Positions 1-12,268 are shown, counted from the stretch's first letter. The stretch is 64,000 bases of DNA from Heterodera schachtii (GCA_023374025.1 SIJG01000046.1:795134-859133); one strand, 5' to 3'. The notes: generated by a model not told the origin, from the sequence alone. Translations and numbers: made by a program.

Positions 1-590
1 AAAAAAAAAAGAATTATTAAATAAAAAATAAATTTTTATTTAAATAGTTCTGGGTGTGCAAAATAACCCGCAAAATAGACATTCGTTAGTTCATAAAAAG
101 ATGCTAGATTTCTGCTTTTTAAAATTTTTTTATTAAAAAATTTAATATAAATAAAACTGCTTATATAAATCTGGATTATAAGTGAAAAAGAGAAAAACAA
201 TTCGCTTTGATAAGGTTAATTTTTTCAAAATTTGCACGTGTTGGACCTAGCAAATTTTATTTTCTGGAAATGATTCTCTTTAAAATTACATTTGGAAATT
301 GAAAACTCTTACAAAATACAAAGCTACTTTCATCATGTTATTTTTATTTTAATACGCAAGAGTTTTACAAGATGATTATCGTAATTTTATGGAAAAATAC
401 TTGAGGGTTTAAATACCCTGAAAAAAATAAAAATTCATTTGTAATTTTTTAACATGCAATAATTTAAACTGTGCTATTAAAAACTGACAAAAAAACCGTA
501 TGGATTTTTACGGGATTCCCGTTCGGGACTACCGTCCCGGTAAATTTTGAACTCCCGATCCCGCTCCCAGAAATTTTACCAAAAAAAAAA
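1..590. other. AT-rich DNA with a CGGGA-rich palindromic patch
   Basis: No gene is visible. Most of the stretch is AT-rich. Around 505-572 there is an isolated GC-rich patch with repeated CGGGA/TCCCG pentamers in both orientations, including a short palindrome CGGGATTCCCG and a second pair, CGGGAC and GTCCCG. The patch ends at a run of ten A's that abuts repeat X at 591. It may be the remnant end of another mobile element; I see no protein-coding potential. Confidence 0.5.
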
Positions 591-2246
591 CGGGAGTAAA
601 AATGCACTGGTAAGAATTGATTTTTTTTTGATAAAATTAATAATTTTTGATTGAAAATCTGTTAAACATAAAGCCAAAATCTCAAACAAATTTTCCCGGC
701 GGCGATTATAAGCATCGCCGGATCCTTAAAATCCATAAATTTCTTAAAAAACTTGCTCAAATTTGCAAAAATTGGTCATTATTGAACAAAATCTAACAAT
801 GTATTGTATTAAAATATTCAATTGTTCATTCTTTATTCGACAGTGTTTTTACACTGAAGAATAGTTGAAGATTATTAATTTTATTTAAAAAATTTCACAA
901 AATTATATTAATTTAATAAGTATCAATACAATATTAAAAGCATTAAAAATCATTAATCTTTATATTTTGGGTTCCCTTATTTTTCTAAGTTTCTATAATA
1001 TTTATGAATTGCTACATTCTAATTCTTTCATATACTAATGAGGGTATTTTAAATAAAATAAGAACTATATTTTTAAAAAATTTATAAAGGATGCAAAACT
1101 GAAAAACATTAAGGAAAATATGTCTACTAAAAAGTGTCATTATACAGGAAAATGAAATAACATTTCAAATAAAAAAACTCATCTTATACAATTGCTAAAT
1201 TTTATTTTTTATTATTTATAATTTTTTTCTTAAATTGACGCTAATATGAGCAATTAATTAATATCCGAACTCGGGACCTGAATCCGAGTAAAAAGTCGAG
1301 AATTTTTAAAATAAATTTTAATGAATAGTAACTTCTCAATGATTGTGATCCAATTTTAAGTAACATTCAAATTGATTCAAAAGGTTAATCTAAAAAAATG
1401 CGAAAAAATAATTTCTAAAATTTATGTCATAATTTTTCTGAGATCAATTGAACTTTTATCACAAAAGTGTGACCAATAAGTAAAAAAAATTTACTTCAGA
1501 TAATAAACGATAAAATGGAGTATTTTAACACGATAAAACTTTACAACATTTCATTAATAATTTGGCACAATTTTATAAATAAGAAAATTGGAATGTAACC
1601 AATTAAAAATATAATGTAAAGTTAATTTGAACGTTTAGTGCGAAAAAACGAATATTTAAAACCATCGAATTGTCAAAATTGTCGAAATAATATAAAAAAG
1701 AAAAATTTAATTTTAACAAGTGAATTGCTTATTAATGAAATATTCACAGAAAAAACTACGAATTTAATTCGTTTGTGAAATTCAAATAAAAATAAAGAAA
1801 AGAAATTAGTTAGTTAAATAAAGAAGAAATTAAATATTTTAATAATAAAATATTCAATTCACTTTTTAATTTGTTATTTTGTTCCGGGAAAACTTAGACA
1901 ATCTGAATATGTTTTTTTTATCTTTCCCATAAGAAAATATTAACGGTTTGGGGGTCAACTTCTGTCTGACCCAGGTTAATTAATTTTCAAACATAAAAAA
2001 TTTCTTTTTATATTGTAAAACAAATTTATGAATAATTATTTATTTTCTTATAAAATTATTTTCACGTCACCTTCCTGCTTAAAAATGTCGACGCGAAAAT
2101 TTATGCAAATAATTTTTGTTGCTAAAAATTAAAAATTTAAACTATTTTAAACAGATATATTTTATTTTATCAAATTTGAATTCAAATGTAATTTTATTCC
2201 AATATTAATCCTTATCTGATTTTTTTTAATTTAATAAATTTTAAAT
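591..2246 (+). repeat. Repeat X, copy A
   Basis: First of three copies of a unit of about 1.66 kb that starts CGGGAGTAAAAATGCACT and ends with TAATAAATTTTAAAT. The other copies are 4554-6209 (inverted) and 8303-9960 (direct). From about 1000 onward this copy is almost letter-for-letter the same as the others. The first 400 bp differ noticeably, with many substitutions and small indels around the GC hairpin at 696-721. It has no ORF of note. It includes a small hairpin built on GGGTCA/TGACCC near 1955-1975. Together with Y (2247-4553) and copy B it forms an X-Y-X' arrangement, like a non-coding element with very long terminal inverted repeats. Confidence 0.85.
696..721 (-). repeat. GC hairpin, copy 1 (in X copy A)
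   Basis: One of six dispersed GC-rich hairpins. Here the arms are partly rearranged: GGCGAT pairs with ATCGCC around a 7-nt loop. The same A/T-rich flank (GGGAAAATTT on the minus strand) is kept. Confidence 0.6.
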
Positions 2247-4553
2247 AAAAAATATTTAAAAGATAAATTAATGTTTTAATTAATCAATAGGAATGTTTCC
2301 CAAAAAAAAATATTCCGGAAAATATTTTTTTTTTCTAATAATTTTTGGTTTAAAAATTGACCTTATTTTAAAAAAATATAAAAATAATTTGCCAACTTTT
2401 TATTTAACGGATAAAACCCAAAAAATGCTTCTGAACCAGTCATAAGATTCCTATAATCCGAAATACTTGTTTTGTTTTTTCAAAAAGGCCATTCTCTAGC
2501 ATGAGCTACCACATGGACCGAGGCTTTATGCCACGCCAAAGATTTCATCCAACTAAATATTTTTGTGATTTTGACTCCTTGAGCCTTCAAAATCTATGAA
2601 ATTTTACCAATTTCGGAAAACGGACAAAATTTTATAAAATAAAAATTATTTTTAACAGCAGTCAATCACATCTGAAAAAGCAGATTATTTTTACTTTGGA
2701 TAAATAAAAATTTAAAAATGAGACATTACTTATTTCTCACGCTGTACATATAAACAAAATTAAATTATTTAATTGTTTTAAACTTTTATTCTTTATTATT
2801 GAATTAAAATGAAAGTTTTATTTTAAAAGTAATATAAAAAGTCAAATTGAAACTAATCTTCAAATAAAAAAACAATGGAATATATAAAACAAAAAAAGAT
2901 GGAATAATATAATAATCACTTAAATAAAGTTAAAAAATTAGCATCACATCATTTATTTATCCTTCCTCTAATGTTAACTGTAAAAACAGGAAAGGATATC
3001 AAGAAAATATAATTATTAAATAAAAACTTAAAAATAGTAAAATGAAGAAATTATTATTCAGGGTTAGTAAACTGAAGAATAGCAGCAAACAAGTTTTAAA
3101 AAGCTTAATGAATTTATTTACATTTTGAAAAAAAAATAAAAATTCAAATAACCTTTATTTTAAAAAAAAGTATTAAAAATTTAATTTAATGTAAAGCTTC
3201 CTGAAATCTTTTAGATTTAAGAAATGAAATATAAATGGTAAAATAAACGCCAAATATATTATGCCATAGATCATTTCAAATATTAAAATTTCTTGACTAA
3301 ATTTTTTGAAATTTTTAAATTAAAGTAATGGCAACCGAACAAGTTTAATCCTAAAATGGGAGAAAATATTTGAAATTAATTAAAAAAGTAAATTTTTTTT
3401 ACTTTTAAATTAAAATAATATTATTACATTGAATTAATGGGCAGAATAAATTTAATCAATAAAATAAAAATGTTGAAAATTATTAATAAACCAAAATTAG
3501 AACTATATTAAATAATTTTAAATCTCGGTTTGTGATGCATGAAAAAAAAATTATTACCAAATTTCGAAATGAAGATTTTGCAAAATTAAACAAATCTTAT
3601 ATATATATATAAGTGCAATATTTTAAAAAGAATAAAAAATTAAATCAGAAAAAAACAAATGCACATAATAGTGAAAATTTAACTAAAAAAAATTATTTAA
3701 ATATAAAAAATAAAAGGAATGAGTAATAAGCAACATTTTACAATAACAATGGCCAATTAAAAAAAATTGCTTATTAATTCCTTTATAATTTTAAATGACT
3801 TAAAAATATATATGTTTATTTATATTTTTTATAAATCAAAATGAATAAATTAAGAGCATAGAAATTACAGAAAAATGAGAATGTGATAAAATAAGTAATA
3901 ATTTAAATTTTAATAAAAGGAATGCATTCCAATGACTTGAATTTTTATTATTTTAACTTTCTAAATATTCAAAATTTAGGAGGAGTGACTGAGCTTGAAT
4001 TTGATTGGCAACCGACAATTGGCGAAGTGCCATTAAACAAATAAAATCCAAATTTTCAAAAGAAAATACAGAAAAAATAAAAATTAATGGCATTGAAAAA
4101 AAGAGAATATTATTCATACGGACAAAACCTTAAATAAATTATTATAGGAAGAACGAGAAAGTTTTTTAGCATTGAAATCCTCAAATAAAATAACAATACT
4201 ATTAAAATTACAATTAAAGACATTCAAATAGTAAAAGCATTTAAAATTCCTAATAGAAAAAAATAAGCCAGGTTATATTTAATATAGTGTTTTAAACAAT
4301 TAAAAATTTTTTGAACCATCAATAGTATGAAAAAATGTACACTGTGATTCAAAAAATTTTCTAAAACTAACAGTTGGCTGATGCTTAAGATTTAAAATAG
4401 AATGACTCATAGAACTTAATAAATTAAAATTAACAATACATGCAACAAAAAGGAAAACATTTATTATTATTTAATCATTTCAAGCTTTCTAATATAATTT
4501 TTTTTAATTTAAAATATTTATAAATTAATAATCTCTTCTTATAGAATTTCCTA
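2247..4553 (+). repeat. Repeat Y, left copy
   Basis: About 2.3 kb of A-rich DNA between two inverted copies of X. It recurs inverted at 9961-12268. The plus strand is markedly A-rich here, with mirror-image T-richness in the partner. I see no ORF, tRNA or other gene. The block at 2485-2545 (shared with 11980-12035) is less AT-rich than its surroundings but has no recognisable function. Confidence 0.75.
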
Positions 4554-6209
4554 ATTTAAAATTTATTAAATTAAAAAAAATCAGATAAGGATTAATATTG
4601 GAATAAAATTACATTTGAATTCAAATTTGATAAAATAAAATATATCTGTTTAAAATAGTTTAAATTTTTAATTTTTAGCAACAAAAATTATTTGCATAAA
4701 TTTTCGCGTCGACATTTTTAAGCAGGAAGGTGACGTGAAAATAATTTTATAAGAAAATAAATAATTATTCATAAATTTGTTTTACAATATAAAAAGAAAT
4801 TTTTTATGTTTGAAAATTAATTAACCTGGGTCAGACAGAAGTTGACCCCCAAACCGTTAATATTTTCTTATGGGAAAGATAAAAAAAACATATTCAGATT
4901 GTCTAAGTTTTCCCGGAACAAAATAACAAATTAAAAAGTGAATTGAATATTTTATTATTAAAATATTTAATTTCTTCTTTATTTAACTAACTAATTTCTT
5001 TTCTTTATTTTTATTTGAATTTCACAAACGAATTAAATTCGTAGTTTTTTCTGTGAATATTTCATTAATAAGCAATTCACTTGTTAAAATTAAATTTTTC
5101 TTTTTTATATTATTTCGACAATTTTGACAATTCGATGGTTTTAAATATTCGTTTTTTCGCACTAAACGTTCAAATTAACTTTACATTATATTTTTAATTG
5201 GTTACATTCCAATTTTCTTATTTATAAAATTGTGCCAAATTATTAATGAAATGTTGTAAAGTTTTATCGTGTTAAAATACTCCATTTTATCGTTTATTAT
5301 CTGAAGTAAATTTTTTTTACTTATTGGTCACACTTTTGTGATAAAAGTTCAATTGATCTCAGAAAAATTATGACATAAATTTTAGAAATTATTTTTTCGC
5401 ATTTTTTTAGATTAACCTTTTGAATCAATTTGAATGTTACTTAAAATTGGATCACAATCATTGAGAAGTTACTATTCATTAAAATTTATTTTAAAAATTC
5501 TCGACTTTTTACTCGGATTCAGGTCCCGAGTTCGGATATTAATTAATTGCTCATATTAGCGTCAATTTAAGAAAAAAATTATAAATAATAAAAAATAAAA
5601 TTTAGCAATTGTATAAGATGAGTTTTTTTATTTGAAATGTTATTTCATTTTCCTGTATAATGACACTTTTTAGTAGACATATTTTCCTTAATGTTTTTCA
5701 GTTTTGCATCCTTTATAAATTTTTTAAAAATATAGTTCTTATTTTATTTAAAATACCCTCATTAGTATATGAAAGAATTAGAATGTAGCAATTCATAAAT
5801 ATTATAGAAAACTTAGAAAAATAAGGGAACCCAAAATATAAAGATTAATGATTTTTAATGCTTTTAATATTATATTGATACTTATTAAATTAATATAATT
5901 TTGTGAAATTTTTTAAATAAAATTATAATCTTCAACTATTCTTCAGTGTAAATACACTGTCAAATAAAGAATGAACAAATTGAATATTTTAATACAATAC
6001 ATTGTTAGATTTTGTTCAATTATGACCAATTTTTGCAAATTTGAGCAAGTTTTTTAAGAAAATTATGGTTAAGGACCCGGCGGTGCCGATAGGCGCCGCC
6101 GGAAATTTTTTTTTTGAAATTTTGGCTATATATTTAACAGATTTTCAATCAAAAATTATTAATTTTATCAAAAAAAAAATCAATTCTTAGCAGTGCATTT
6201 TTACTCCCG
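4554..6209 (-). repeat. Repeat X, copy B (inverted)
   Basis: Inverted copy of the X unit, reading in reverse from ACTCCCG at 6203-6209 to ATTTAAAATTTATTA at 4554. It is nearly identical to copy C over the full length, with only occasional single-base changes (for example around 5810-5820) and more differences from copy A in the outer 400 bp. It contains the best-formed example of the GC hairpin at 6077-6102. Confidence 0.85.
6077..6102 (+). repeat. GC hairpin, copy 2 (type example, in X copy B)
   Basis: Arms CCGGCGGTGCC and GGCGCCGCCGG pair over 11 positions (one T-G wobble) around a GATA loop. In DNA this AT-rich, a 26-bp hairpin with about 85% G+C is conspicuous. It is followed by GAAATTTTTT. 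Confidence 0.7.
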
Positions 6210-6458
6210 TTTTTTTTTTCGAAGCTCGAAGCTCGAAGCACGAAGTTTTTGAAAAAATGATTTTACCCTACAAAACTTTTTTTCAAAAAATTTTCGTATT
6301 CACTAAAATAAACGAATAATTTAAAGCAAAAAATATATTAAATAATAATAATTATTATTTAAAACAAAAAATTATGTAGAAAAAATTCAACTTTTATTAA
6401 AAATATTTAAAACAGAAAATTAAAAAAAATATTAATTAATTTCTGATCTATTTATTAT
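6210..6458 (+). repeat. Inner inverted repeat, left
   Basis: About 249 bp matching 8054-8302 in reverse complement. The outer tip has tandem CGAAGCT units (CGAAGCTCGAAGCTCGAAGC) after a T-run, and the inner end is CTATTTATTAT. It may be the terminal inverted repeat of a separate element (6210-8302) sitting at the centre of the larger palindrome, or simply the innermost part of the palindrome arms. Confidence 0.75.
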
Positions 6459-8053
6459 TATATTTTGTCCTCGTTTAAATAAACAATAATAAATAATTAT
6501 GGAAAAACAGTTTTAAAAATTTATAAACTAATCAAATCCGTCGCTGCTGTTTTCTTATTATTTTCTATTATTGCCCAAATAAAATGACATTTGCGGCGCC
6601 GACATTTTGTGGCACCCCCATAATTAATGCTCAAAAATTAAATCTCGAATTGCCCTTTTATTTTCTTTATGGTCATTAGAAATTTTTTTCAAAAGTAATA
6701 ACGAACTACTGAATAAATTATTTTTTCAAATATTTTTTTTAATGAGGCCAATCAGAATTAAATTTTTAATGCTGGGCAGGGACGGTAAATTGTAAGGAAG
6801 AAGTTGCAGGATGTAAAGCAAGTAAAACATCGGTTGATACGAGGCGGATTTGCCTCAGAAGAGTTGCCAATTGACTGGATTTCCACCCTGGCTTAACCTT
6901 TTGCCTATTTGTTTATTCAACGGAGGAATGCATAAAATAAAATAAAACTTTTTTTGTTTGGGGTCATTAAATCTCATTTTGACTATGCGCCGCAAATGTG
7001 ACGCCGCAAATATCAGCGCCGCAAATGTCGGCCGATCACTGACTGGTGAGAAAAAACTTAACTTATTAAGATAAAAATCATTAATAAATAAATATTTTGA
7101 ATTTAATATATATCAAAAGTTAGGTCAATATTAAAATTCATAAATCTAAGCTAACAAAATACCAATTATTTTTTTATTTCATGAAAACTAAATTCGAAAT
7201 TAAATTAAAAACTATAATAACTCGGTAAATATAATAAATAAGAAATATATTTTTATAAATTGTCATTTATTATTTTAACATTTTAATCATAAATTTAAAT
7301 GCAAAACAAATCACTTTTATTCTATAATATAGGCTATAACTCGAGTTTTACTATATTTAATTGGATGGAAAATAAAGAAAAGTTCGACCCATGAAAGGAG
7401 AAAGGAAGGTGCAAAACCACACACAATTCATCACACAGACTAATTTATATTTACTTTAAAAAATATTTAAGAATGTTTTGAAAAGATAAAACTTGTATTT
7501 ATTTTCGAATAATAATTAACAGTAACAAACGCATATCAAACCGCTAATAATTATTAATAAAACTGTATGAATTGTTTTATCTAAAAAATATATAGATTTT
7601 TTTCTTGACATGTTAATTAATTAAGAAATTTATTTAATTTTTTATATAACAATTGGGTATGATAAATGAATCGGGGTTTCAATTATAAATAAATGTTTTT
7701 AAATTTCTACGAATTTGCAAATATATTCCTATATAAAAATCTAATAGACAAAAATTTTTATAAGACATATTTATTTTTACATCTCTTAAAAATGAGTAAA
7801 ATTAAGCATCAGCAAATAAAAAAAATATATAAATTTAATTCAGTGAGCTGACATGAAAATGTATAAAATAATGTAAAACAATTGATTTGCTAACAAAAAA
7901 ATTAAATTAAATAGCACGGAAATTTGCGAAAAATAATAAGTTTTTTATTTGAATGATGATAACCATTAAAAAATATTTTTATTTTGTATAAAATCGACAA
8001 ACCCACCAAACCCGTTGTTTTTTATATATTAATTTTTTATTATTAACATTTTT
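6459..8053. other. Palindrome spacer, no gene
   Basis: This 1595-bp single-copy centre lies between the palindrome arms. It is mostly AT-rich. A less AT-rich patch at about 6775-6900 can be read for some 43 codons without a stop on the minus strand, but it has no recognisable family or convincing exon borders. Short repeats of GCCGCAAATGT occur at 6986-7030 and in reverse at 6585-6614. No transposase or other gene can be supported. Confidence 0.6.
6585..7035. repeat. GCCGCAAATGT motif array in inverted halves
   Basis: In this AT-rich context, the 11-mer GCCGCAAATGT or a one-base variant occurs three times in a row between 6986 and 7030. Its reverse (ACATTTGCGGC, followed by a variant ending TTTTGTGGC) occurs at 6585-6614. 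The two halves face each other about 370 bp apart. This could be a degenerate inverted-repeat end of a small mobile element. Confidence 0.5.
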
Positions 8054-8302
8054 ATAATAAATAGATCAGAAATTAATTAATATTTTTTTTAATTTTCTGT
8101 TTTAAATATTTTTAATAAAAGTTGAATTTTTTCTACATAATTTTTTGTTTTAAATAATAATTATTATTATTTAATATATTTTTTGCTTTAAATTATTCGT
8201 TTATTTTAGTGAATACGAAAATTTTTTGAAAAAAAGTTTTGTAGGGTAAAATCATTTTTTCAAAAACTTCGTGCTTCGAGCTTCGAGCTTCGAAAAAAAA
8301 AA
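8054..8302 (-). repeat. Inner inverted repeat, right
   Basis: Reverse-complement partner of 6210-6458. It ends with the same CTTCGAGCTTCGAGCTTCG tip followed by an A-run and then the start of X copy C. Confidence 0.75.
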
Positions 8303-9960
8303 CGGGAGTAAAAATGCACTGCTAAGAATTGATTTTTTTTTTGATAAAATTAATAATTTTTGATTGAAAATCTGTTAAATATATAGCCAAAATTTCAAAA
8401 AAAAAAATTTCCGGCGGCGCCTATCGGCACCGCCGGGTCCTTAACCATAATTTTCTTAAAAAACTTGCTCAAATTTGCAAAAATTGGTCATAATTGAACA
8501 AAATCTAACAATGTATTGTATTAAAATATTCAATTTGTTCATTCTTTATTTGACAGTGTATTTACACTGAAGAATAGTTGAAGATTATAATTTTATTTAA
8601 AAAATTTCACAAAATTATATTAATTTAATAAGTATCAATATAATATTAAAAGCATTAAAAATCATTAATCTTTATATTTTGGGTTCCCTTATTTTCCTAA
8701 GTTTTTCTATAATATTTATGAATTGCTACATTCTAATTCTTTCATATACTAATGAGGGTATTTTAAATAAAATAAGAACTATATTTTTAAAAAATTTATA
8801 AAGGATGCAAAACTGAAAAACATTAAGGAAAATATGTCTACTAAAAAGTGTCATTATACAGGAAAATGAAATAACATTTCAAATAAAAAAACTCATCTTA
8901 TACAATTGCTAAATTTTATTTTTTATTATTTATAATTTTTTTCTTAAATTGACGCTAATATGAGCAATTAATTAATATCCGAACTCGGGACCTGAATCCG
9001 AGTAAAAAGTCGAGAATTTTTAAAATAAATTTTAATGAATAGTAACTTCTCAATGATTGTGATCCAATTTTAAGTAACATTCAAATTGATTCAAAAGGTT
9101 AATCTAAAAAAATGCGAAAAAATAATTTCTAAAATTTATGTCATAATTTTTCTGAGATCAATTGAACTTTTATCACAAAAGTGTGACCAATAAGTAAAAA
9201 AAATTTACTTCAGATAATAAACGATAAAATGGAGTATTTTAACACGATAAAACTTTACAACATTTCATTAATAATTTGGCACAATTTTATAAATAAGAAA
9301 ATTGGAATGTAACCAATTAAAAATATAATGTAAAGTTAATTTGAACGTTTAGTGCGAAAAAACGAATATTTAAAACCATCGAATTGTCAAAATTGTCGAA
9401 ATAATATAAAAAAGAAAAATTTAATTTTAACAAGTGAATTGCTTATTAATGAAATATTCACAGAAAAAACTACGAATTTAATTCGTTTGTGAAATTCAAA
9501 TAAAAATAAAGAAAAGAAATTAGTTAGTTAAATAAAGAAGAAATTAAATATTTTAATAATAAAATATTCAATTCACTTTTTAATTTGTTATTTTGTTCCG
9601 GGAAAACTTAGACAATCTGAATATGTTTTTTTTATCTTTCCCATAAGAAAATATTAACGGTTTGGGGGTCAACTTCTGTCTGACCCAGGTTAATTAATTT
9701 TCAAACATAAAAAATTTCTTTTTATATTGTAAAACAAATTTATGAATAATTATTTATTTTCTTATAAAATTATTTTCACGTCACCTTCCTGCTTAAAAAT
9801 GTCGACGCGAAAATTTATGCAAATAATTTTTGTTGCTAAAAATTAAAAATTTAAACTATTTTAAACAGATATATTTTATTTTATCAAATTTGAATTCAAA
9901 TGTAATTTTATTCCAATATTAATCCTTATCTGATTTTTTTTAATTTAATAAATTTTAAAT
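8303..9960 (+). repeat. Repeat X, copy C
   Basis: Direct-orientation copy of X, starting CGGGAGTAAAAATGCACT and ending AATTTTAAAT at 9960. It is near-identical to copy B in inverse. Its GC hairpin is at 8411-8436. Confidence 0.85.
8411..8436 (-). repeat. GC hairpin, copy 3 (in X copy C)
   Basis: Reverse-complement form of the hairpin in X copy B, with loop TATC. The central wobble position is changed relative to 6077-6102 in a way that keeps pairing (C-A/T-G type differences near the loop). Confidence 0.7.
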
Positions 9961-12268
9961 TAGGAAATTCTATAAGAAGAGATTATTAATTTATAAATAT
10001 TTTAAATTAAAAAAAATTATATTAGAAAGCTTGAAATGATTAAATAATAATAAATGTTTTCCTTTTTGTTGCATGTATTGTTAATTTTAATTTATTAAGT
10101 TCTATGAGTCATTCTATTTTAAATCTTAAGCATCAGCCAACTGTTAGTTTTAGAAAATTTTTTGAATCACAGTGTACATTTTTTCATACTATTGATGGTT
10201 CAAAAAATTTTTAATTGTTTAAAACACTATATTAAATATAACCTGGCTTATTTTTTTCTATTAGGAATTTTAAATGCTTTTACTATTTGAATGTCTTTAA
10301 TTGTAATTTTAATAGTATTGTTATTTTATTTGAGGATTTCAATGCTAAAAAACTTTCTCGTTCTTCCTATAATAATTTATTTAAGGTTTTGTCCGTATGA
10401 ATAATATTCTCTTTTTTTCAATGCCATTAATTTTTATTTTTTCTGTATTTTCTTTTGAAAATTTGGATTTTATTTGTTTAATGGCACTTCGCCAATTGTC
10501 GGTTGCCAATCAAATTCAAGCTCAGTCACTCCTCCTAAATTTGAATATTTAGAAAGTTAAAATAATAAAAATTCAAGTCATTGGAATGCATTCCTTTTAT
10601 TAAAATTTAAATTATTACTTATTTTATCACATTCTCATTTTTCTGTAATTTCTATGCTCTTAATTTATTCATTTTGATTTATAAAAAATATAAATAAACA
10701 TATATATTTTAAGTCATTTAAAATTATAAAGGAATTAATAAGCAATTTTTTTTAATTGGCCATTGTTATTGTAAAATGTTGCTTATTACTCATTCCTTTT
10801 ATTTTTTATATTTAAATAATTTTTTTTAGTTAAATTTTCACTATTATGTGCATTTGTTTTTTTCTGATTTAATTTTTTATTCTTTTTAAAATATTGCACT
10901 TATATATATATATATAAGATTTGTTTAATTTTGCAAAATCTTCATTTCGAAATTTGGTAATAATTTTTTTTTCATGCATCACAAACCGAGATTTAAAATT
11001 ATTTAATATAGTTCTAATTTTGGTTTATTAATAATTTTCAACATTTTTATTTTATTGATTAAATTTATTCTGCCCATTAATTCAATGTAATAATATTATT
11101 TTAATTTAAAAGTAAAAAAAATTTACTTTTTTAATTAATTTCAAATATTTTCTCCCATTTTAGGATTAAACTTGTTCGGTTGCCATTACTTTAATTTAAA
11201 AATTTCAAAAAATTTAGTCAAGAAATTTTAATATTTGAAATGATCTATGGCATAATATATTTGGCGTTTATTTTACCATTTATATTTCATTTCTTAAATC
11301 TAAAAGATTTCAGGAAGCTTTACATTAAATTAAATTTTTAATACTTTTTTTTAAAATAAAGGTTATTTGAATTTTTATTTTTTTTTCAAAATGTAAATAA
11401 ATTCATTAAGCTTTTTAAAACTTGTTTGCTGCTATTCTTCAGTTTACTAACCCTGAATAATAATTTCTTCATTTTACTATTTTTAAGTTTTTATTTAATA
11501 ATTATATTTTCTTGATATCCTTTCCTGTTTTTACAGTTAACATTAGAGGAAGGATAAATAAATGATGTGATGCTAATTTTTTAACTTTATTTAAGTGATT
11601 ATTATATTATTCCATCTTTTTTTGTTTTATATATTCCATTGTTTTTTTATTTGAAGATTAGTTTCAATTTGACTTTTTATATTACTTTTAAAATAAAACT
11701 TTCATTTTAATTCAATAATAAAGAATAAAAGTTTAAAACAATTAAATAATTTAATTTTGTTTATATGTACAGCGTGAGAAATAAGTAATGTCTCATTTTT
11801 AAATTTTTATTTATCCAAAGTAAAAATAATCTGCTTTTTCAGATGTGATTGACTGCTGTTAAAAATAATTTTTATTTTATAAAATTTTGTCCGTTTTCCG
11901 AAATTGGTAAAATTTCATAGATTTTGAAGGCTCAAGGAGTCAAAATCACAAAAATATTTAGTTGGATGAAATCTTTGGCGTGGCATAAAGCCTCGGTCCA
12001 TGTGGTAGCTCATGCTAGAGAATGGCCTTTTTGAAAAAACAAAACAAGTATTTCGGATTATAGGAATCTTATGACTGGTTCAGAAGCATTTTTTGGGTTT
12101 TATCCGTTAAATAAAAAGTTGGCAAATTATTTTTATATTTTTTTAAAATAAGGTCAATTTTTAAACCAAAAATTATTAGAAAAAAAAAATATTTTCCGGA
12201 ATATTTTTTTTTGGGAAACATTCCTATTGATTAATTAAAACATTAATTTATCTTTTAAATATTTTTTA
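9961..12268 (-). repeat. Repeat Y, right copy (inverted)
   Basis: Inverted copy of 2247-4553, T-rich on the plus strand. Unlike the left Y, it is not followed by another X, so the second X-Y unit is truncated at 12268. Confidence 0.75.

Larger units (their letters stand above)
2246..6458 (+). repeat. Left arm of a 10-kb palindrome
   Basis: This 4213-bp stretch reappears in reverse complement at 8054-12268 (4215 bp). Anchor matches include the rare GC-containing block at 2485-2545 (matched near 11980-12035), the TA microsatellite near 3600 (7 TA units here, 8 in the partner), the AAGCTTTC block near 4485 (partner near 10027) and all of repeat X. The arm consists of Y (2247-4553), X inverted (4554-6209) and an inner inverted repeat (6210-6458). 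No coding sequence is seen. The arms are not perfectly identical, which argues against a simple read-through sequencing palindrome. Confidence 0.85.
8054..12268 (-). repeat. Right arm of the 10-kb palindrome
   Basis: Reverse-complement partner of 2246-6458, containing the inner repeat (8054-8302), X copy C (8303-9960) and inverted Y (9961-12268). The similarity stops at 12268 (TATTTTTTA, then ACCTTTTTT). On the left, by contrast, the sequence continues into a third X copy, so the whole is asymmetric: X-Y-X'-core-X-Y'. Confidence 0.85.

Noticed and set aside
6077..6102. Helitron 3' terminal hairpin
   Set aside because: The hairpin shape fits, but no CTRR end follows at the usual distance in any of the copies, and no Rep/helicase frame is present.
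591..6209. X-Y-X' as a Polinton/Maverick
   Set aside because: The long inverted ends fit, but the unit is too small and has no polymerase, integrase or capsid frames.
6775..6903. Short minus-strand open stretch in the palindrome spacer as a host exon
   Set aside because: There are only about 43 codons, a nearby upstream stop, no matching donor site and no known domain.
2246..12268. Palindrome as a pure sequencing hairpin artefact
   Set aside because: The arms differ at several sites (microsatellite length, single bases, small indels), and a 1.6-kb unique spacer separates them. Read-level confirmation is still needed.
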